From: Paenibacillus sp. FSL K6-1330
Lineage (GTDB): Bacteria; Bacillota; Bacilli; Paenibacillales; Paenibacillaceae
Reading direction: 5' to 3'
Length of the DNA: 64,000 bases
Assembly (NCBI RefSeq): GCF_037976825.1
Contig: NZ_CP150269.1
Coordinates: forward strand, 5,097,501-5,161,500
Every line of letters begins with the position of its first letter. Within the stretch, counting starts at the first letter, position 1. Under the pieces are notes generated by a model. It saw nothing but the letters and a program-made list of their open reading frames with translations. It was not told the origin of the DNA and ran no database searches. Position numbers and translations under genes: made by a program. Below are positions 36,419-45,080 of this stretch, in pieces.

Positions 36419-36886
36419 CTATTCGCGAGCCATGATGAAACACTTGATACCATCAGGACCCGTGAAACTGGCAAATCGGCCAATCCCAGGCTTATCCTGA
36501 GTCTCAATGATGGAATGCGCACCAAGCCTCCGAGCATTGATTAAACTTCGTTCACAGTCTTGAATGGTGTAATAAACATTTCATTCAGACCAAGCTGCTC
36601 CATTATCGGAAACAACCATACTCAGGCCGCATTCATATTGGCTACGATTCTGAAACACAATCGTTGCATCCTCATTTCGATTTTCAAGTTTCCAATCGAC
36701 AGCTTCGAATAGAATTCTCCCGGTACTGCTGCATTTGTTAATGTAAGTACCAGCCAGCACGGCAGCCCTTCTGTTGTCATATCCGATATCTCGTTATGGG
36801 CATCCTTAGTGATCACGGCGCCCATCGGATCCTGAATGGTAGATAAACGCAAATTCAGGACGTCAAAAGGTTCTCCAATAATTCAT
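36419..36886 (-). pseudogene. VOC (glyoxalase/PhnB-like) family pseudogene
   Basis: The minus strand encodes recognisable pieces of a VOC-fold protein in different frames: MNYWRTF, then LRLSTIQDPMGAVITKDAHN, FYSKL, then after a shift DWKLENRNEDATIVFQNRSQ and GLSMVVSDNGAAWSE followed by an internal TGA, then IIETQDKPGIGRFASFTGPD and the normal end GIKCFIMARE. At least two frameshifts and one stop are needed. VOC proteins bind metal and act as lyases, isomerases or resistance proteins. The start overlaps the stop of another relic upstream (TGA/ATG). Confidence 0.75.
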
Positions 36887-37020
36887 CTGATATCAGTCGG
36901 AGGCGGGGTCTTAGCCGCTGTAGCCGCCAGTATAGCAAGCATGTCGACTTCTAATTTCCACTGTCGGACCGGCGATTTCGCGATCTGGTCTACCAGATTG
37001 CGCTCCAGCAACTCATGACT
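36883..37020 (-). pseudogene. C-terminal relic of an unidentified gene upstream of the VOC relic
   Basis: An open minus-strand frame reads LERNLVDQIAKSPVRQWKLE and ends AATAAKTPPPTDIR with TGA overlapping the VOC relic's ATG, an operon-like junction. Upstream the frame breaks and nothing further is recognisable. Family not identified. Confidence 0.35.
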
Positions 37021-37193
37021 TCATTTTTGCTAAAGCGCAGCACCAGAAGAATCAAACATCTGTTTTATGTCAACTGCAGGATTGGATCTCTAGTTTACCT
37101 AGTTACATCAAGGGTTTGTTTAATTGTTTAAAATAGCGAAAGTTGAGATGAAGTTAAATCAGGTCTGACCAACTAAAGGACTCAATGCACGGA

Positions 37194-38204
37194 TCACTCC
37201 AGTACCCCAATAGTTTGCCATTTAAACGAAATTTCTGAACGGATCCCTGCTTCATCAGCTAGATCTATCAACGCTTGTTGCAAATCCTCTTTGTTTACGT
37301 AAACATAGGGACTTTTCCAACTGGATTCCAACTGCAATGAACGAATCTGATTCGGCTTGATTTTCGGGAAATTATAGACCCATTGTTGAAGATCAGATTC
37401 AGGAATATCAGACTTCACATTTTCACCGATAATGTCCAATATGTTTCCCCATTGGGAAATCCCTTGAAAATCCCCCAATTTCTCAATGATCTGCTTGATC
37501 ACTTGCTGCTGTCGATCGTTACGTGCGAAATCGGAGGACTCCCGAGTCCCTTGATTTGATTTACGATACCTGACATAGTCGAGCACTTGTTGACCATTAA
37601 GAGTCTGCAAGCCCTTTTTTAAATCGATATGCGTTCCGTCTGCGGAATCGTTATATTTCATATCCATGTCGACATCGATTTGCAGTCCGCCAAGTGCGTC
37701 CACGGTCTGCCGTAAGGCATCAAAATTCAACACGACCATATGATCAATCGGAAAACCTAGCAAATCAGAGAAAAAACGTTTTGTATTAGGAATAGCCTCT
37801 GACTTATCCTTTATATAGTAATAAGCATAATAATAATTGGATTTATGAGCAGGCAACGATTTAGGTTTTAGCAGCAAATCACGCGGCAGGGACAACAAAC
37901 TAGCAGATTGGGTTTGTGGATTGAAACTGACAAGCATAAGAACATCTGTATTCATCACCCCACCACCACCATCCCGACTATCTACACCCGCCAAAAGAAA
38001 TGTCATAGGTTGAATCGATTCCTTCTTTACATAATCAATCGGATCATCAGCCAGCTTTGGAGCTGCCACACGTTGAATCGCAGCATCCGCCTTATAATAT
38101 ATATACCCTGCATAGATTCCAACTCCAAGTATCAGGGCGCTTATAACAAGGTAAATGCTCATCATAACTTTACGAATTGCTTTTCTCTTAGGTTTGATAG
38201 ACAT
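37194..38204 (-). CDS. LytR-CpsA-Psr (LCP) family cell-wall glycopolymer transferase
   Basis: A 336-residue membrane-anchored LCP protein that transfers teichoic acid or other glycopolymers from undecaprenyl phosphate to peptidoglycan. One N-terminal helix (about 17-37, SIYLVISALILGVGIYAGYI) is followed by the extracellular LCP domain: MTFLLAGVDSRDGGGGVMNT, ASLLSLPRDLLL, VVLNFDALRQTVDALGGLQI and VRYRKSNQGTRESSDFARND with the arginines that hold the pyrophosphate. ATG 38204 is chosen because GGAGG lies 5 bases before it. It lies 28 bp after the PAP2 gene, at the end of a cell-envelope operon. Confidence 0.93.
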   Translation of the reverse strand: MSIKPKRKAIRKVMMSIYLVISALILGVGIYAGYIYYKADAAIQRVAAPKLADDPIDYVKKESIQPMTFLLAGVDSRDGGGGVMNTDVLMLVSFNPQTQSASLLSLPRDLLLKPKSLPAHKSNYYYAYYYIKDKSEAIPNTKRFFSDLLGFPIDHMVVLNFDALRQTVDALGGLQIDVDMDMKYNDSADGTHIDLKKGLQTLNGQQVLDYVRYRKSNQGTRESSDFARNDRQQQVIKQIIEKLGDFQGISQWGNILDIIGENVKSDIPESDLQQWVYNFPKIKPNQIRSLQLESSWKSPYVYVNKEDLQQALIDLADEAGIRSEISFKWQTIGVLE

Positions 38205-38232
38205 AATTTCCTCCACTCAATTCTAATAACAT

Positions 38233-38847
38233 TCAATTTTTGAGTTTAGAAGCTTTTTTATAACTTTTCCAAATATTATTCTCGATTTTTTCATAAAGAT
38301 TGATGCCAGCGTTCAAACATTTATGAGCTACAGACCATCGATGAACCATTTGATAAACCAAAAATGCACTAATTACACCAATAAATGCTCCCGTGATGAC
38401 ATCAGAAGGATAATGAACACCATTCCAAATTCGGGAGAATGAAATTAAACCTGCCAATATAAGCCAAATTACGCCATCTTTCTTACGAAACAACCATATA
38501 CCTGTTGCGATTACAAAGGCCCCAATCGAATGATTACTTGGAAATGAAGCGTTAGCGGAATGTTCAACTAATTGGTTAACCATATGATGGACAAAAGGCC
38601 TATCCCTATAAAAAAAGTGAGAAAGTATACTACCAACACTAAATCCAACACAAGCTGACAAGAGAGTTGTTATCACCATTTGCCTGTTCTTATGGATGCG
38701 AGTAAACCAATAAACAATAATCCCCATGTAAAAGAGGTATTCCGCTTTTTCTGATAAAAAACGCATAAATGGATTTAGTGCAGAGAATGTTACTGCCATT
38801 TGATTGATGAATTGAAATACGAGATCATCCGTTTGAGAAATGCCCAA
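38233..38847 (-). CDS. PAP2-family undecaprenyl-diphosphatase (BcrC-like)
   Basis: A 204-residue membrane phosphatase with about five helices. The three PAP2 phosphatase motifs are clear: FFYRDRPF (K/RxxxxxxRP type, about 80-87), ASFPSNHS (about 102) and SRIWNGVHYPSDV (about 138-150). BcrC-type enzymes recycle undecaprenyl diphosphate, the lipid carrier of wall precursors, and confer bacitracin tolerance. TTG start with AGG upstream. It sits between the SEDS and LCP genes, all concerned with lipid-linked wall polymers. Confidence 0.92.
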   Translation of the reverse strand: MGISQTDDLVFQFINQMAVTFSALNPFMRFLSEKAEYLFYMGIIVYWFTRIHKNRQMVITTLLSACVGFSVGSILSHFFYRDRPFVHHMVNQLVEHSANASFPSNHSIGAFVIATGIWLFRKKDGVIWLILAGLISFSRIWNGVHYPSDVITGAFIGVISAFLVYQMVHRWSVAHKCLNAGINLYEKIENNIWKSYKKASKLKN

Positions 38848-38894
38848 TTTCTTAACCTGCTTTCTATTTCTGTAATAATAAGGTTGTCTTTAGT

Positions 38895-40019
38895 TCATTC
38901 TATATAGATATCGTTTTTATGAAATTTGACACTTAACACCAAACCAATTGCAATCATATTACTAAGTAGTGAGCTGCCTCCATAACTTATGAACGGTAAG
39001 GAAATACCCGTCAGGGGTACCAAACCGATATGCATGCCTATATTAACGAAAATTTGAAAGACTAACATTCCTATAAGCCCGGTAACAAGATATGCCCCTG
39101 CAAGTTCTCTACTATCTTTGACGATATGAACCATGCGATATATGAGAAGGAAATATAACAGTAACAGCACCGCAGAACCCAAAAAACCATATTCCTCGCC
39201 TATGACCACATAGATCGAATCGGAATACGCATAAGGAACAAACCCTCTACGTAAAAAAGATACGTCACTTCCAGTCAATCCTCCCAAAGCTATCGCATAT
39301 TGTGCGTTTTTAACATGCCATGATTTATCGGGATCGCTGGCTGGGTCAAGAAAGGTCTGAATTCTTGACATTTGATGAGGCTCTACAATCTTGGATAACA
39401 ATTCGAAATTGGCATAGTATAGCCATAATATTATGCCTACCGTAATGATCATAATACTGATGAACAGAATCATATATAATGAACGGATGTTACCCATCCA
39501 CAGCATACTAAGCAGTGCACCCACAAAAACTAGAGAAGTGCCTAAATCCGGCTGCTGCATGATTAAGATGATAGGAATCATGAAAATGATACAAATCGGT
39601 AATATATCTTGAACAATTCGAAGCTGGGCTCCCTCTCGCTTGCCTAATAAATGAGCAATCAGAAGCACTGTAAATAATTTAGCTAATTCAGAAGGTTGAA
39701 GCTGAAAACTTCCAATACTTAGCCAACGAACAGCACCGTTAATGTTCTCTCCGGTAAACTTGACAAGAACCAGCATCCCTATGCCAATTACATAGAGAAC
39801 GTAGGATAGCTTACCAAACAGAACTCTATAATCTAACAATGCGAGAGCCAGCATAGGAAAGCAGAATGCACCGAATAGATATAAATAACTAATGTGAAGG
39901 CCTTCTAAATTCGTATCCACTGTAGCTCCATAAATAGCAATCGTACCAATGGCAACAAGACACAATATAATGAACAGCATGGTTTTATCCAGTTTTGAAA
40001 TTATGTGGGTGATAAACAT
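38895..40019 (-). CDS. SEDS family (RodA/FtsW/SpoVE) peptidoglycan polymerase
   Basis: A 374-residue membrane protein with about ten helices, of the RodA/FtsW glycosyltransferase family that polymerises lipid II. Conserved features: GAVRWLSIGSFQLQPSELAK (about 93-112), LIMQQPDLGTSLVFV with the catalytic-region aspartate (about 155), YQIAxGGLTG-like QYAIALGGLTG, VIGEEYGFLGS and PLTGISLPFISYGGSS near the end. RodA-like by the PLTGI form and size. GAGG lies 8 bases before the ATG. A dedicated class A or B penicillin-binding partner is not encoded next to it. Confidence 0.93.
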   Translation of the reverse strand: MFITHIISKLDKTMLFIILCLVAIGTIAIYGATVDTNLEGLHISYLYLFGAFCFPMLALALLDYRVLFGKLSYVLYVIGIGMLVLVKFTGENINGAVRWLSIGSFQLQPSELAKLFTVLLIAHLLGKREGAQLRIVQDILPICIIFMIPIILIMQQPDLGTSLVFVGALLSMLWMGNIRSLYMILFISIMIITVGIILWLYYANFELLSKIVEPHQMSRIQTFLDPASDPDKSWHVKNAQYAIALGGLTGSDVSFLRRGFVPYAYSDSIYVVIGEEYGFLGSAVLLLLYFLLIYRMVHIVKDSRELAGAYLVTGLIGMLVFQIFVNIGMHIGLVPLTGISLPFISYGGSSLLSNMIAIGLVLSVKFHKNDIYIE

Positions 40020-40113
40020 GATGGCTACCTCTATTTTGTTGAATTTCTGTAGGAATCCCCCTAAAAATGAACATCACAAATAATCCGATGAGCGCAAATA
40101 CGCCTTGTTTCAT
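39985..40113 (-). CDS. Possible small membrane protein overlapping the SEDS gene start
   Basis: A 42-residue frame (MKQGVFALIGLFVMFIFRGI, then a polar tail) with one hydrophobic helix. It overlaps the SEDS gene start by 35 bp, and that gene's ribosome site lies within it. Its own ribosome site is weak. It could be a coupling ORF, a relic or chance. Confidence 0.25.
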   Translation of the reverse strand: MKQGVFALIGLFVMFIFRGIPTEIQQNRGSHHVYHPHNFKTG

Positions 40114-40201
40114 GACGTAATGCCACGGACTACTGTGTTTTATGATTCAGGTCGGCCCCTTATTTTACCGTTCAAATCATAGGACACCTCCCCCATTTTA
40201 A

Positions 40202-40753
40202 CTACAATCCTTGGGAAGGATACTCAAGATCGATCTTACCGTGATACTCCTCCTTGGATAACAGCTTCAATTTATCTTCACTCAAGCCATAAATGTCCAG
40301 ACCATTCCCTGCAGCCCCTAGCGACCAGCCAAGCACGAGCTCGGATCGACCGTCCTGATCGATATCTGGAAATCCAGCATACTCCAAGCCGTAACCAAAG
40401 CCCTTGACTTCCGAGACGATTCGCCACTCCTCATTATCTTGCTTAAATAGCGCCGCTTTCAACATTTTACCTGTCGCTTTATTCTCTTCATATACAACGA
40501 CGGCTTCATCGATACCGTCCCCGTCCATATCTCCGAACGAGATATCATTACCGTCTTTTCCCTGCGTAGGAACTAACAATTGAACCTCGTCAGGTAGTAA
40601 TTTGATAAGTTCATGGTTCGTTTTTTCTCGCTGAATACTTGCTTCTGATAATGGAGGCTTAATCATATCTACTGGTGTTGCGGGAATCCCACATCCTCCG
40701 AGCAACAATAACGTAGTTGATATGAAACCTATTCTAATGAGTTTGTTGAGCAT
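40202..40753 (-). CDS. FG-GAP/VCBS-repeat lipoprotein
   Basis: A 183-residue exported lipoprotein: signal peptide RIGFISTTLLLLGGC with lipobox LGGC, then two calcium-binding FG-GAP/VCBS-like repeats, FGDMDGDGIDEAVVVYEEN and FPDIDQDGRSELVLGWSLG, both with the DxDxDG pattern. Such proteins form short beta-propeller blades on the cell surface. ATG 40753 is preferred so that the signal peptide begins at MLNKLIRIGF. It sits between the two-component system and the wall genes and may be a surface input to the kinase; that is inference. Confidence 0.8.
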   Translation of the reverse strand: MLNKLIRIGFISTTLLLLGGCGIPATPVDMIKPPLSEASIQREKTNHELIKLLPDEVQLLVPTQGKDGNDISFGDMDGDGIDEAVVVYEENKATGKMLKAALFKQDNEEWRIVSEVKGFGYGLEYAGFPDIDQDGRSELVLGWSLGAAGNGLDIYGLSEDKLKLLSKEEYHGKIDLEYPSQGL

Positions 40754-40830
40754 TCTGATTACCAGCTCCTCGATTGTCAAGGTTATTTACTATTCTATCT
40801 TTGAAAGGGAACGAAGTGGTTATGAAAAAG

Positions 40831-42231
40831 TTAAATTTTATAATTTTCTTCTATCGGCAAGTAGATCTGGACTTTAGTACCCTTACCTACCTCACTAATT
40901 ATGCGTAATTCTCCATGATGTAACTTAATGATCTCATTTGATATGGATAGACCCAGACCACTGCCAGGTGCTTGTGGATCTACTTTGTAGAATTTTTGCA
41001 GCACATTCTCTAGATTCTCCTCTGCGATTCCTGACCCAGTGTCCTCAACGGTAATAACAACTTGTTCTAGAGCTGTATGAGCGTGTATAAAAATTCGACC
41101 ATTGGCATCTGTAAATTTGAGTGAATTATCAATTAAATTTATTAGTACTTGCTTCAATCGATTCTCGTCCGCATGAATGGTAGGGAGAATCTCCTCAGTT
41201 TGTATTTCGAGTGAGACTCCTTGCCGAGCTGCTCTTGGGGCAAGTTGTCTACCCACATGATGCAATAATTCTGATAGATGAACAGGTGCTGAGTGTAAGA
41301 CAATTCTTCCATTATCCAGTTTAGAGAAATCTAACAGTTCTTCCACCATACGAGATAACCTGTCGCTTTCTGATTCAATAATATCCAATCCTTCTTTAAG
41401 GATTTGCTCGTTGTGACTCCCACACGATGTCAGCGTGATAACCCAGCCTTTAATTGACGTTAATGGCGTTCGCAGTTCATGGGACACGGATGAAATAAAA
41501 TCATTTTTAAGCTGTTCGCTCTTCAAAATTCTACCTGCCATCATATTTAACGTATCAGCCAAAGAACCCAGCTCATCCTGATAGCGTTTATGTACTCTTA
41601 TGCTGAAGTCTCCTTCTGTCATCTGATCTGCCGCCTGTTTAAGATCCTTAATTGATCTCGTGATGGTCCGAGACAACAATAGTCCAAGAACGGTAACAAT
41701 CGCAAGAACAAACAGACCTACACAGATCAGTACGATTGCAATACGATTAACCGTCTGAAGTGTTTCAGTCAAGGAAGTGACAAATCTGACTTCTCCCACG
41801 ATGATATCATTGGCTCGTAAGGGATAAGATACCGCTAATATCGCTTCTTGGGTGGAAGGGTCCTTGCCTCTCCATGTGCCGGGTTGTCCTTGGAGTGCAG
41901 TTCGTACATCTAAATACGTAGTCATGTCATTGCCGCCTGGAAGTCCGGTAGAGTCCTGCAAAAGTCGGCCTGAGGAATTAATAATCTGTACTTGCGCATC
42001 CGAGTTATGTGCAAACCCCTTTAATAGTCGATACGATTGTTTCTCCAGATCTTCATCGGCAAAATATTGCTGAAAAAAAGAAGCAGACAGCTCCGCTTGA
42101 TTCATCAGAATCCGCTCAACATTATGAAGATAATAATATCTCACGTAAACCATGAGGAAAATCTCAAGAATGAGAACAGTGATACAGATGACCACAAAAT
42201 AACTTCCTACTAATCTTTTCTGAATACCCAC
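40831..42231 (-). CDS. Sensor histidine kinase of the envelope cluster
   Basis: A 466-residue membrane kinase with helices at about 10-30 and 160-185 bounding an extracellular sensor, HAMP (about 185-235), HisKA with the phosphorylated histidine in SSVSHELRTPLTSIKGW (about 248) and a full HATPase (NRLKQVLINLIDNSLKFT, VEDTGSGI, GSGLGLSISNEI). It is cognate to the response regulator that ends 3 bp upstream. GTG start. The downstream genes suggest a cell-wall stress or wall-polymer regulon. Confidence 0.94.
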   Translation of the reverse strand: MGIQKRLVGSYFVVICITVLILEIFLMVYVRYYYLHNVERILMNQAELSASFFQQYFADEDLEKQSYRLLKGFAHNSDAQVQIINSSGRLLQDSTGLPGGNDMTTYLDVRTALQGQPGTWRGKDPSTQEAILAVSYPLRANDIIVGEVRFVTSLTETLQTVNRIAIVLICVGLFVLAIVTVLGLLLSRTITRSIKDLKQAADQMTEGDFSIRVHKRYQDELGSLADTLNMMAGRILKSEQLKNDFISSVSHELRTPLTSIKGWVITLTSCGSHNEQILKEGLDIIESESDRLSRMVEELLDFSKLDNGRIVLHSAPVHLSELLHHVGRQLAPRAARQGVSLEIQTEEILPTIHADENRLKQVLINLIDNSLKFTDANGRIFIHAHTALEQVVITVEDTGSGIAEENLENVLQKFYKVDPQAPGSGLGLSISNEIIKLHHGELRIISEVGKGTKVQIYLPIEENYKI

Positions 42232-42234
42232 TTC

Positions 42235-42954
42235 TTAACCGTCCTTCCTAAAGCGGTATCCCACTCCCCATACCGTTTCGATCCAATGTGGGTTAGAGCC
42301 ATCATCTTCAATCTTTTCCCGTAACTTTCGCACATGAACATCTACTGTTTTAGGATCTCCAACATAATCCTCTCCCCATACGAGATTTAATAATTCATTT
42401 CGGGATAGTGCTGTATCGGGATGTTCTAGAAAGGTTCTAACTAGTTGAAATTCCTTCGGCGTTAATTCAATAAAGAAGTCATGTTTGAACACTTTATTCG
42501 AATTCAGATCCATCCGAATTGGACCGGATTGAATCACGGATCTTTGTGGTTTTAGAGCAGTTTCTGTTCGGCGCAATATCGCATTAATTCGTGCTACAAG
42601 CTCTAACGGATTAAACGGTTTGACAATATAATCATCAGCTCCGATTTCTAATCCTTTGATCTTGTCCAGATCTTGTCCGCGGGCAGTTAAAAAGACAATG
42701 ATGACCGCAGGCTCTATCTCTCTTAACTGTCGGCAGATTTCAAATCCATCAGCATCTGGCAGCATAATATCCAGAACGACTACATCGGGTCGATTTGCAG
42801 TGAAAAGTTGTATCGCTTCTCCTCCAAATGCAGCCTCACTCACCACAAATCCGTTATTTATTAAATTAATCGATATAAAACGTCTAATATGTGCATCATC
42901 TTCAACAATAAGTACTTGATTACGATTAGCGGTATCTATAGCCGCCACCCCCAT
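42235..42954 (-). CDS. OmpR/PhoB family response regulator
   Basis: A 239-residue regulator: receiver domain (QVLIVEDDAHIRRFISINLI; aspartate in VVVLDIMLPDADG, about 60; lysine in YIVKPFNPLE) followed by a winged-helix effector (FIELTPKEFQLVRTFLEHPD, VDVHVRKLREKIEDDGSNPH, TVWGVGYRF). It is the first gene of the cluster, with the kinase 3 bp downstream. The start ATG has only a weak ribosome site. Confidence 0.95.
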   Translation of the reverse strand: MGVAAIDTANRNQVLIVEDDAHIRRFISINLINNGFVVSEAAFGGEAIQLFTANRPDVVVLDIMLPDADGFEICRQLREIEPAVIIVFLTARGQDLDKIKGLEIGADDYIVKPFNPLELVARINAILRRTETALKPQRSVIQSGPIRMDLNSNKVFKHDFFIELTPKEFQLVRTFLEHPDTALSRNELLNLVWGEDYVGDPKTVDVHVRKLREKIEDDGSNPHWIETVWGVGYRFRKDG

Positions 42955-43249
42955 AACTCGATTTCTAACACGTAATAATGCAAAAAAAGCTCCCCCTGTA
43001 AAGAGACAGCCTTGAACTCAGATCCTTATTCTTACCTGTGTAATTATTACATGTGGATATTACTTTAAATTAATTAACTTGTCAAAAGCTTCTACTGACC
43101 AAGGAATCCTGTCAACTGGATTATGTGCGTGTTGCAGCAAATACAGTGACCTTTCCTTGGTAAATCAATTGAGATATATTATTCGTTGTCATTGGGCATA
43201 TTGCTCCGTAATAAACCTGCACAAGTTCTTGAAATTTTATTTAGGCCAT
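42955..43249. other. Intergenic region upstream of the response regulator
   Basis: About 300 AT-rich bases. They should hold the promoter of the envelope cluster. A 79-codon frame on the plus strand (43079-43318) has no ribosome site and no recognisable family, and overlaps the IS30 relic in a wrong frame. Confidence 0.4.
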
Positions 43250-43468
43250 TTCCAGCGAGGAAGAGCAAAGCCATATCTTAGCAACGGGGCTCCAATGAGA
43301 ACGGCAATGGTCTTTTAAGAGAATTTATTCCCAAAGGTCATGGCTTTGCTGGTATCTCGGATGAAGTGTTAGCTGAGGCCGCTGGCTCATCAAAACCGCC
43401 CCCGTAAATGCTTGAGGTGGAAATCTGCTCACGAAGCCTTTATGGAAGAGTTGTCGTACTCAGCTTGA
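43250..43468 (+). mobile_element. IS30-family transposase C-terminal remnant
   Basis: Pieces of an IS30-type transposase end are readable in two frames: a stop, then QRGSNENGNGLLREFIPKGH and GISDEVLAEAAG, then after a shift NRPRKCLRWKSAHEAFMEEL and a natural TGA at 43468. Intact IS30 proteins read SWQRG.NEN.NGLLREF..PKG here, so the stop stands for the tryptophan. No N-terminal half or terminal inverted repeats were found. It is a decayed insertion. Confidence 0.75.
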
Positions 43469-43480
43469 CAATCCATCGCA

Positions 43481-43525
43481 GAATAGCCTGAACGTCGGCA
43501 GCCGAATGAATAGTAATTACTGCTT
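43481..43525 (-). pseudogene. Fragment resembling the alpha/beta hydrolase gene at 49.8-50.7 kb
   Basis: About 45 bp (gaatagcctgaacgtcggca and following) match 49978-50023 at roughly 85 percent. That segment encodes the SSADIQAIR region of the intact hydrolase. It is a scrap of a second hydrolase copy joined directly to the duplicated promoter block. Confidence 0.5.
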
Positions 43526-43597
43526 GCTACCATTATAGAAGCGAAGGTAAAGCGCTTACTATACAACGATCTTCCGATCCATATCGGGATATAACGC
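43522..43597 (-). repeat. Second copy of the 76-bp promoter/operator block
   Basis: Matches 36205-36280 with about 7 mismatches, including an identical 32-bp core. It retains TATAAT on the minus strand and the palindrome GTAAAGCGCTTAC. Here it reads into a hydrolase scrap and an IS relic, so it appears to be an orphan promoter. Confidence 0.8.
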
Positions 43598-43631
43598 TGT
43601 TTTAATCTAAACAACCGTAGACCGTGTTCAT

Positions 43632-44321
43632 ATGGAGTTTAAAAATGTTATTGACACGACACCAAATGGTGTCCAATTAGAAAGAATCGGAGGATGTATA
43701 TTCTTTTCTATTTGAAAGAGAGAAGGACTTAACCTGGAAGGCAGGGCAATATGGTTTGTTTAGCATTACGCATAAGACCATAAAAAACCCTACAAAACCA
43801 TTCAGTTTGGCAGCTGCTCCTACAGAGAATATAGTTAAAATCACCACGCGAATCAGTGATAACCCAAGTGATTTTACAAAAGCTTTATTAGAATTAAAGC
43901 AGGGTATGAAAGTTAAAATGAGTGGCCCTGTCGGTTCTTTTTATTTCCAAGATAATAGTCCTTCGCTTCTGATTGCGGGGGGATTGGAATCACACCATTT
44001 CGGTCGATCCTTAAACAATTAGAGGCAGAAGGGAATAGTGACGAGAAACATAAAAAGCTGCTCTATTTGGATAGTAAAAAGTCTTATATCTACAAGAATG
44101 AGCTAAATGAAATGGCTAACAATACTTCATTAACTGTAACTTATCTTGATTCAAAGGAAGACTTACATCAGGAAATTGAATCGTTTAACGCCTTATATAA
44201 AAACAATGGGAAATACTTTATTGCGGGTCCGAAGTCATTGGTAGATTCTATTTCTAGCCATTTGCTACATAATCAGATTTTTAAGCGGAATATCAAAAAG
44301 GATGCCTTTTTTGGGTATTAG
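43632..44321 (+). pseudogene. Ferredoxin-NADP reductase-like flavoprotein pseudogene
   Basis: From ATG 43632 the pieces read as an FNR-type FAD/NAD oxidoreductase in shifting frames: TTPNGVQLERIG, a shift near 43690, then EREKDLTWKAGQYGLFSITH, KPFSLAAAPTENIVKITTRI, MKVKMSGPVGSFYFQ and LLIAGG. A second shift at a six-G run (43977-43982) precedes GIGITPFRSILKQLEAEGNS and the end FKRNIKKDAFFGY. The FAD motif (RxYS-like KPFSLA) and the NAD motif (GGIGITPF) would be intact if the G run lost one base. The gene is broken as given. Confidence 0.8.
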
Positions 44322-44499
44322 TTAAGAATAAACATTAGAGATTAACACTAAATCTCTAATCGAGTGATCGTCATTTCTAGGCTTGAATTCGAAAATTCCA
44401 CTTATAAAATCATGATGCAGAGGCGGTGAAATTAACGGCGGTCCCTTCATACACCATTAGATTACTAACAACAAAAATAAGACTTTTAGGAGGGTTGTC

Positions 44500-44790
44500 G
44501 TGATTGAGAATAATCCGTCCCGCGATGTATTTGACGCAATTGCAGATCCCACTAGGCGTCAACTGATTCATCTGTTATCACAAACAGAGGAGAAACCACT
44601 TCATGAACTAAAGGCACAATTTTCAATGGGCCGTACAGCGGTATCCAAGCATTTGACCATCCTTAAAGAGGCCGGCTGGTGCTCGACCGGAAAGTAGGCA
44701 GAGAAACGCGATTTAGGCTAAACGCCGAGCCGCTTAGAGAAGTTCAAGATTGGGTGGCTTTCTACAGCAAATACTGGACTACAAATATGT
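44500..44790 (+). pseudogene. ArsR-family regulator pseudogene
   Basis: GTG 44500 has AGGAGGG 5 bases before it. The first 58 residues are a normal ArsR winged helix (RDVFDAIADPTRRQLIHLLS, MGRTAVSKHLTILKEAG). A shift at about 44680 moves the rest (LVLDRKVGRETRFRLNAEPL, REVQDWVAFYSKYW) to the next frame. After FYSKYWTTN the sequence no longer looks like ArsR, so the 3' end was also lost. It lies near the reductase relic, which may have been its neighbour. Confidence 0.8.
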
Positions 44791-44850
44791 TCTTGAGCCA
44801 ACTGTGTTGGATCAATAACCGCGTTGAACCCTGCTTGACCCGAATCAACA

Positions 44851-44880
44851 TAAACCGGCTGCATGATTGCAGCCGGTTTA
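44851..44880. terminator. Perfect 12-bp inverted repeat, terminator-like
   Basis: TAAACCGGCTGC, a six-base loop and the exact complement. It could stop transcription from the ArsR side on the plus strand or from the GH95 relic on the minus strand. The flanking T tract is weak. Confidence 0.55.
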
Positions 44881-44882
44881 TA

Positions 44883-45077
44883 CTATTCTGTAAAGTTTGG
44901 CAAACTCTTTCCATTTCGGATCAAGAAGGCAATCAACTTCCCATGCTCCCGCCTCATATCCACCTGGATATTTCCTTTCGCCTTAAGCCTTGTCACGCTG
45001 CCCATTGACCACATGGCTGGCAGTGCAGGCAGGAGATGAATCTTTCCTTCGTCGCTTTTGCAGCAGCATTTCCACAT
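44883..45077 (-). pseudogene. C-terminal relic of a second GH95 alpha-L-fucosidase
   Basis: The minus strand reads SDEGKIHLLPALPAMWSMGS and RLKAKGNIQVDMRREHGKLI before TAG. The intact GH95 gene at 29.0-31.3 kb has SHEGEIHLLPALPTMWPTGS and LKAKGNIEVDMSWADGKLV at its end. A frameshift precedes this part (the EMLLQ equivalent is in another frame). The relic abuts the stop of the DUF4855 gene, so a larger sugar-utilisation block once extended here. Confidence 0.82.
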
Positions 45078-45080
45078 GGT

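Noticed and set aside
43079..43318. A 79-codon ORF
   Set aside because: Its end overlaps the IS30 transposase relic in a wrong frame, and it has neither ribosome site nor recognisable family.
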